Below, piece after piece: positions 40,468 to 44,905 of a DNA stretch of 44,905 nucleotides (the first letter of the stretch is position 1; each line of letters opens with the position of its first letter). The notes beneath the pieces were generated by a model that did no database searches, was not told where the DNA came from, and saw nothing but the letters and a program-made list of their open reading frames with translations. The translations under genes were made by a program, and so were the position numbers. This stretch comes from Clostridium sp. CAG:433. Its GTDB lineage: Bacteria > Bacillota_I > Bacilli_A > RF39 > UBA660. The stretch covers positions 1 through 44,905 of the forward strand of contig FR893534.1 in assembly GCA_000433675.1 (NCBI GenBank), written 5' to 3'.

Positions 40468-41411
40468 AAGTAAGTGTTATTGTTCCAGTATATAATACAG
40501 AAAAATATTTAAAAAAATGTATTGATTCATTGTTAAACCAAAATTTTGAAGATTATGAAATTATTGTTATTAATGATTTAAGTCCTGGTAATGCAGAAGA
40601 AATAATAAAGTCTTATAATGATAAGAAAATAGTATATATAAAAAATAAGACAAATAAAGGAATTGGTTACAATAGAAACTTAGGTATAAAAAAAGCAACA
40701 GGAGAATATGTTTGCTTTATAGATTCAGATGATTATGTAAAAGAAGATTTTATTAGTAAAATGTATAATTATTCAAAAGAAAATAATTTGGATTTATGCG
40801 TTTGTGATTATGTAAATGTTGATGAAGAAGATAACACACTAGAAGAATTTAATTTATCAAACTTTGGTATAACTAATTATGAAGAAAATAATAAAATATT
40901 ATGCGAAATTAATTTAGGACCTTGTAATAAACTTTTTAAGAAGGATATGCTTACAAAAAACAAAATAGAATTTAGTGAAAAACTAAAATATGAAGATTTA
41001 TCATTCGTGGCACTTTCAATTAAAAATAGTACAAAAATAGGTAAAATAAATGAACAATTAAATTATTTTACAGTACATAAAAATAGTGAAACAACAACAA
41101 GAGATAAAAGAGTTTTTGATATATTTAAACAGCTTGATATTGTAAGAAATGAATATAAAAGTGGTAAATATTTGGATGAACTTACTGTTTCTGTATTACT
41201 TAATTATACAATTCAGCAAAGATATCAAATAGATAAAGATGCGCAAAGTAAATTTATTGATGAAGCATTTAAATATTTAAATGATAATAATATTGATTAT
41301 AAACATAGCGAATACATTAAAAATAGATCATTTTTAAAAAGATTAATAGAAAAAAATAAGTTTATAACAAAAATTTATTGCAAAATATATAGAATGCTAA
41401 AAACTAGATAA
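40464..41411 (+). CDS. Glycosyltransferase, GT2 type (2)
   Basis: A 315-residue GT-A enzyme with KVSVIVPVYNTEKYLKKCI, VINDLSPGNAEE and VCFIDSDDYVKED. It is clearly related to the upstream GT2, yet more than a simple recent copy: the acceptor halves differ. It starts in the ATGA overlap of the upstream gene, so the two are coupled. Confidence 0.9.
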   Translation: MKVSVIVPVYNTEKYLKKCIDSLLNQNFEDYEIIVINDLSPGNAEEIIKSYNDKKIVYIKNKTNKGIGYNRNLGIKKATGEYVCFIDSDDYVKEDFISKMYNYSKENNLDLCVCDYVNVDEEDNTLEEFNLSNFGITNYEENNKILCEINLGPCNKLFKKDMLTKNKIEFSEKLKYEDLSFVALSIKNSTKIGKINEQLNYFTVHKNSETTTRDKRVFDIFKQLDIVRNEYKSGKYLDELTVSVLLNYTIQQRYQIDKDAQSKFIDEAFKYLNDNNIDYKHSEYIKNRSFLKRLIEKNKFITKIYCKIYRMLKTR

Positions 41412-41424
41412 CTCTAGTTTTTTT
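41401..41424 (+). terminator. Rho-independent terminator inside the cluster
   Basis: AAACTAGA (41401-41408) pairs with TCTAGTTT (41413-41420), a T-run follows; the stem straddles the GT2 stop codon. It separates the polysaccharide cluster into two units. Confidence 0.85.
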
Positions 41425-41434
41425 AAATGTTTAA

Positions 41435-41443
41435 TGGTATAAT
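41435..41443 (+). promoter_or_regulatory. Extended -10 promoter element for galE
   Basis: TGGTATAAT at 41435-41443, 19 bases before the galE start. Confidence 0.55.
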
Positions 41444-41461
41444 TACTATAGAGGTGATAAT

Positions 41462-42463
41462 GTGAAAATATTAGTAACAGGTGGAGCAGGTTATATAGGC
41501 TCACATACTTGTGTTGAATTATTAAATGAAGGATTTGAAGTAGTTGTAATAGATAACTTTTCAAATAGTAAAAGTTCATCATTAGACGCTATAAAGAAAA
41601 TAACAGGTAAAGATTTTAAATTTTATGAAATAGATTACTTAGATAAAGATGCTTTAAACAAAGTATTTGAAGAAAATAAAATAGATGCTGTAATTAATTT
41701 TGCTGGATTTAAAGCAGTAGGTGAATCAGTTCAAAAACCAATTGAATATTATACAAATAATATTTCTGGTGCTCTTAATTTACTTGATGTTATGAGAAAA
41801 CATAATGTTAAAAAGTTTGTATTTTCATCATCGGCAACAGTATATGGTAATCCAGAAAAAATACCACTTACAGAAGATTGTAAAATAGGTGGAACAACAA
41901 ATCCATATGGAACATCAAAATTATTTATTGAACAAATACTTAAAGATATTTATGCATCAGATAATTCATGGGACATAATAATACTTAGATATTTTAATCC
42001 AGTAGGAGCACATGAAAGTGGACTTATTGGAGAAGACCCAAAAGGTATACCTAATAATTTAATGCCATATATTGCAAAAGTAGCAACTAAAGAGTTAAAA
42101 GAATTATCTGTATTTGGTAATGATTATAATACTCCTGATGGTACAGGTGTTAGAGATTATATACATGTTGTTGATTTAGCAAAAGGACATGTACTTGCAC
42201 TTAACAAATTAGAAAAAGAAGGTAAAGGTTTATTTATTTATAATTTAGGTACTGGAACTGGATATAGTGTACTAGATCTTGTTCATGCATATGAAAAAGC
42301 CAATAATGTAAAAGTTCCATATAAAATTGCACCAAGAAGAGATGGTGATATAGCAACTTGTTATTCTGATCCGACAAAAGCAAAAAATGAACTTGGATTT
42401 GTAGCAACTAAAACAATAGAAGATATGTGTCATGATTCATATAAATTTGTAACAAGAAAATAG
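41462..42463 (+). CDS. galE: UDP-glucose 4-epimerase
   Basis: A 333-residue short-chain dehydrogenase-fold epimerase. The NAD loop VTGGAGYIGSHT (residues 4-15), FSSSATVYGNPE, the catalytic Tyr-X3-Lys in NPYGTSKLF, RYFNPVGAHESG and VRDYIHVVDLA are all present. It supplies UDP-galactose to the glycosyltransferases. The likely start is GTG 41462 behind GAGGTGAT, as no in-frame ATG is nearby. Confidence 0.95.
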   Translation: MKILVTGGAGYIGSHTCVELLNEGFEVVVIDNFSNSKSSSLDAIKKITGKDFKFYEIDYLDKDALNKVFEENKIDAVINFAGFKAVGESVQKPIEYYTNNISGALNLLDVMRKHNVKKFVFSSSATVYGNPEKIPLTEDCKIGGTTNPYGTSKLFIEQILKDIYASDNSWDIIILRYFNPVGAHESGLIGEDPKGIPNNLMPYIAKVATKELKELSVFGNDYNTPDGTGVRDYIHVVDLAKGHVLALNKLEKEGKGLFIYNLGTGTGYSVLDLVHAYEKANNVKVPYKIAPRRDGDIATCYSDPTKAKNELGFVATKTIEDMCHDSYKFVTRK

Positions 42464-42472
42464 GAGTATAGT

Positions 42473-42949
42473 ATGAAAAAAAAGAAAGTATTATTTATTT
42501 CATCAACGGGTGGTCATTTAAAGGAATTATTACAATTAAAAAAACTTTTTGGTAAATATGATTCATATCTTATAACAGAAAAAACTGATTCTACAAAAAA
42601 ATTAAAAGATGAATATAAAGAAAAAATGGGATATATGGTATTTGGAACTAAGGATCATATGCTTACATATCCATTTAAATTACTTGCTAATTGTTTTATA
42701 AGTGTATATTATTTTATTAAAATAAGACCAAAATATATAGTAACAACAGGAACTCATACTGCGGGACCAATATGTTATTTGGGAAAAATATTTGGAAGTA
42801 AAATAATTTATATAGAGACAATGGCTAATATAAATAGAAAAACACAGACTGGAAGACTTATATATCCAATCGCAGATTTATTTATAGTACAATGGGAAAG
42901 TATGTTAAAAATTTATCCAAAAGCCGTTTATGGTGGATTTATATTTTAG
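42473..42949 (+). CDS. PssD/Cps14F-like glycosyltransferase subunit (Alg14 homologue)
   Basis: A 158-residue protein. FISSTGGHLKELLQLKKLF and TTGTHTAGPICYLGKIFG, ending in AVYGGFIF, match the Alg14-like half of a split GT28 enzyme. This half is usually membrane-associated (hydrophobic segment about residues 72-84) and recruits the catalytic partner. The partner gene follows after 9 bases. Confidence 0.88.
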   Translation: MKKKKVLFISSTGGHLKELLQLKKLFGKYDSYLITEKTDSTKKLKDEYKEKMGYMVFGTKDHMLTYPFKLLANCFISVYYFIKIRPKYIVTTGTHTAGPICYLGKIFGSKIIYIETMANINRKTQTGRLIYPIADLFIVQWESMLKIYPKAVYGGFIF

Positions 42950-42958
42950 GAGGGACTT

Positions 42959-43438
42959 ATGATATTTGTTACACTCGGAACTCAAGATAAGGGATTTCCA
43001 AGACTTTTAGAAGCAATAGAAGAAGCAATAGAAAATAAATACATAAAAGAAAAAGTTATTGTACAAGCTGGTTATACAGAATTTGAATCAAAAAATATGG
43101 AAATATATAAATTATTACCAATGGATAAATTTGATGATTATATGAAAAAATGTGATTTACTTATAACACATGCAGGTGTTGGATCTATTATGTCAGGATT
43201 AAAATTTAATAAAAAAATAATTGCTGCTCCAAGACTTGAAAAATATGGTGAACATACAAATGATCATCAACTTGAAATAGCAAAAGAATTTGCAAAAGAA
43301 GGATATATAATATGTTTAGAAGATTTTTCTTCATTAGGTGATATTATAAAAGATATAGATAAGTTTAAGCCTAAAAAATATAAAAGTAATAATGATAATT
43401 TTGTAAAATTAGTAGAGGATTTTATAGATAAAAATTAA
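42959..43438 (+). CDS. PssE/Cps14G-like glycosyltransferase subunit (Alg13 homologue)
   Basis: A 159-residue GT28 C-terminal-type domain. MIFVTLGTQDKGFPRLLEAI and LLITHAGVGSIMSGL (the UDP-sugar site) are diagnostic, and EHTNDHQLEIAKEF the conserved histidine segment. With the PssD-like protein it forms a functional pair, typically adding the second sugar (often galactose) of a repeat unit, which fits the presence of galE. Confidence 0.9.
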   Translation: MIFVTLGTQDKGFPRLLEAIEEAIENKYIKEKVIVQAGYTEFESKNMEIYKLLPMDKFDDYMKKCDLLITHAGVGSIMSGLKFNKKIIAAPRLEKYGEHTNDHQLEIAKEFAKEGYIICLEDFSSLGDIIKDIDKFKPKKYKSNNDNFVKLVEDFIDKN

Positions 43439-43452
43439 GGTAAGTGATAAAA

Positions 43453-44589
43453 ATGAAAAAAATTACAATTTTATGTTTACATTTAGGATATGGTGGAATA
43501 GAAGTTGCGATTAGTAATTTAGCAAATATGCTTATAGATAATTATGATGTTGAAATTGTTTCAAACTATAACATATATGGTAAACCATTTTATAAATTAG
43601 ATGATAGAATAAAAATTAAGTATTTATATAATGGTGGACCAAACAAGAAAGAATTTAAAAGTGCTTTAAAAAAGTTAAATATCTTTAAAGTAATAAAAGA
43701 AGGATTTAAATCTATAAAAATACTATATTTAAAAAAGAAATTAATGATTAATTATATAAAAGAATGTGATAGTGATTTAATTATTTCAACTAGAGTAGAG
43801 ATAACTGAACTTTTAAATAAATATTATAAAGGCAAAGGAATTTTAATATCACAAGAGCATGCTCATCATAATAATAATCAAAAATATATAGATAGAGTTT
43901 TAAAATCATTAACTAATATAGATTACTTTATGCCTGTTTCAAGAAAATTAACTAAATTCTATGAAAAGATAGTGAAAGGTAAAACAAAGGTATTGTATTC
44001 TCCATTATGTGTTGATTATATACCAGAAAAAGAATCTAAAAAAGAAAATAAAAATATAGTTTCTATTGGAAGATTATCACATGAAAAAGGTTTTTTAGAT
44101 TTAATAGATGTATTTAGTTTAATAAATAAAGAAGATAGTGAATGTATTCTTCATATAATAGGTGATGGAGAAGAAAAAACAAAAATAGAAGAAAAAATAA
44201 ATGAATTAAATTTAAAAGATAATGTTATTCTTTACGGATATAAAGATAAAGAATTTATCAGAGAAAAATTAAATGATATGAGTTTATATTTAATGACTTC
44301 CTATGAAGAATCTTTTGGTCTTGTTTTACTCGAAGCTGCTGCATTTGGAATACCTGCAATCGCGTTTTCTTCAGCAGAAGGTGCGACAGAAATAATAAAA
44401 GATGATGTTAGCGGTTATATAGTTAATAATAGAAATAAAGAAGAAATGAAAGAAAAGGCATTAGAGTTATTAGATGATAAACAAAAACTTGCTTTATTTG
44501 GTCATGAAGCAAGATTGAATGCAGAAGATTATTCATATGATTCTGTAAAAGAAAAATGGCTTTCAATGATTAATGATATCTTGAGTTAA
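43453..44589 (+). CDS. Glycosyltransferase, GT4 type
   Basis: A 378-residue GT-B enzyme. ITILCLHLGYGGIEVAISNLANM at the start (glycine-rich loop), then SIGRLSHEKGFLDLIDVF, HIIGDGEEKTKIEE, ILYGYKDKEFI and TSYEESFGLVLLEAAAFG (E-X7-E). ATG 43453 is preferred over GTG 43444. Last gene of the cluster, it ends in a terminator. Confidence 0.9.
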   Translation: MKKITILCLHLGYGGIEVAISNLANMLIDNYDVEIVSNYNIYGKPFYKLDDRIKIKYLYNGGPNKKEFKSALKKLNIFKVIKEGFKSIKILYLKKKLMINYIKECDSDLIISTRVEITELLNKYYKGKGILISQEHAHHNNNQKYIDRVLKSLTNIDYFMPVSRKLTKFYEKIVKGKTKVLYSPLCVDYIPEKESKKENKNIVSIGRLSHEKGFLDLIDVFSLINKEDSECILHIIGDGEEKTKIEEKINELNLKDNVILYGYKDKEFIREKLNDMSLYLMTSYEESFGLVLLEAAAFGIPAIAFSSAEGATEIIKDDVSGYIVNNRNKEEMKEKALELLDDKQKLALFGHEARLNAEDYSYDSVKEKWLSMINDILS

Positions 44590-44604
44590 AAGATATCTTT
44601 TTTT
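44575..44604 (+). terminator. Rho-independent terminator of the polysaccharide cluster
   Basis: GATATCTT (44575-44582) pairs with AAGATATC (44590-44597), followed by T residues. Confidence 0.85.
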
Positions 44605-44613
44605 GTACCAAAT

Positions 44614-44679
44614 TTCAATTTTTGTATAAAAAGACATTCAAAAATTATATTTTACTTAAACAAAAATTGAATTTTTGAA
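44614..44679. repeat. Nested AT-rich inverted repeats before the transposase
   Basis: TTCAATTTTTGT (44614-44625) and ACAAAAATTGAA (44660-44671) are perfect 12-base inverted repeats; a second pair, TTCAAAAATT (44637-44646) and AATTTTTGAA (44670-44679), overlaps it. They could be a terminal structure of the mobile element or a regulatory hairpin. Confidence 0.5.
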
Positions 44680-44765
44680 TTAAAAATGCTTTAAAAATGG
44701 ATTTTTTGTGCTTTGATTATAAATTTTTCATATGTTAAACTACCACTCCAGAAAGGAGAAAAAGT

Positions 44766-44905
44766 ATGAAAAAAGAATTCTATACATGTAAAAATGATAG
44801 AGCATTTAAAGAAGTATTTTTAAATCCTAATAATAGCGATTTATTAAAAGCATTACTTGAGTTTATTCTTAAAATAAAAATAGATAAATTAGAAATTAAG
44901 AAAAC
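44766..44905 (+). CDS. PD-(D/E)XK nuclease-family transposase (Rpn type), 5' part only
   Basis: The first 46 codons from ATG 44766, behind AAAGGAG; the gene runs off the window. The start KNDRAFKEVFLNPNNSDLLK followed by LLEFILKI is typical of the Rpn/YhgA family of recombination-promoting nucleases (PD-(D/E)XK fold), which spread as solo genes in gut Firmicutes. The catalytic residues lie beyond the window. Confidence 0.75.
   Translation, partial: MKKEFYTCKNDRAFKEVFLNPNNSDLLKALLEFILKIKIDKLEIKK

Overview
This is a strongly AT-rich stretch of a low-GC Bacillota chromosome, most likely an uncultured gut member of the Bacilli; the taxonomy is inference from style and gene content. The standard code is in use: tryptophan is TGG, and TGA ends several intact genes (stops at 13152, 23634, 28058 and 28843), so this is not a TGA=Trp mollicute. 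All recognised genes are on the + strand. No rRNA, tRNA, CRISPR array or complete insertion sequence was seen. Many promoters carry an extended -10 element (TGnTATAAT) with a weak -35, and most transcription units end in clear hairpin plus T-run terminators.

Region by region. 1-2.7 kb: a divergent methyltransferase-like gene, a composite pseudogene, maf and a Nudix remnant. 2.6-3.7 kb: a two-gene cassette between two copies of the rbgA promoter and 5' end. 3.7-7.2 kb: rbgA-rnhB-topA. 7.2-10 kb: a RhuM/Fic-type protein, a small membrane protein and pepC. 10-13.2 kb: a run of Nudix, methyltransferase, two histidine phosphatases and a metallophosphoesterase. 13.2-15.6 kb: a leader-peptide attenuator in front of an ASCH-cytidine deaminase fusion, a frameshifted acetyltransferase, a second acetyltransferase and a VOC protein, which looks like an inducible drug or nucleoside detoxification operon. 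15.6-17.2 kb: tlyA and an rsuA-type pseudouridine synthase that seems to start at AUU.

17.2-26 kb is a complete NAD salvage operon (pncA-pncB-Nudix-nadE-prs-nadD-ADP-ribosylglycohydrolase-pncC), preceded by three perfect TGTTAnTAACA palindromes and followed by its probable regulator nrtR. ADP-ribose released by the glycohydrolase can be cleaved by the Nudix enzyme to ribose-5-phosphate, which Prs converts to the PRPP that PncB consumes, so the operon can close its own loop. 26-30.7 kb: a T-box controlled serS, a Cys-rich protein, a PemK-like/XRE toxin-antitoxin pair, and miaB with ricA (ymcA).

30.7-44.6 kb is a cell-surface region: an LCP ligase with four EGF-like Cys repeats, a secreted glucosaminidase with a C-terminal dockerin, an adjacent membrane-anchored protein with a cohesin-like domain, and an exopolysaccharide cluster (polymerase/ligase, acetyltransferase, glycosyltransferases, galE, pssD/pssE pair). 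The window ends inside a PD-(D/E)XK nuclease-family transposase (Rpn type).

The three observations most worth following are the leader-peptide attenuator plus deaminase operon at 13.2 kb, the self-contained dockerin/cohesin pair at 33-36.5 kb, and the regulated NAD operon with its ADP-ribose recycling loop.
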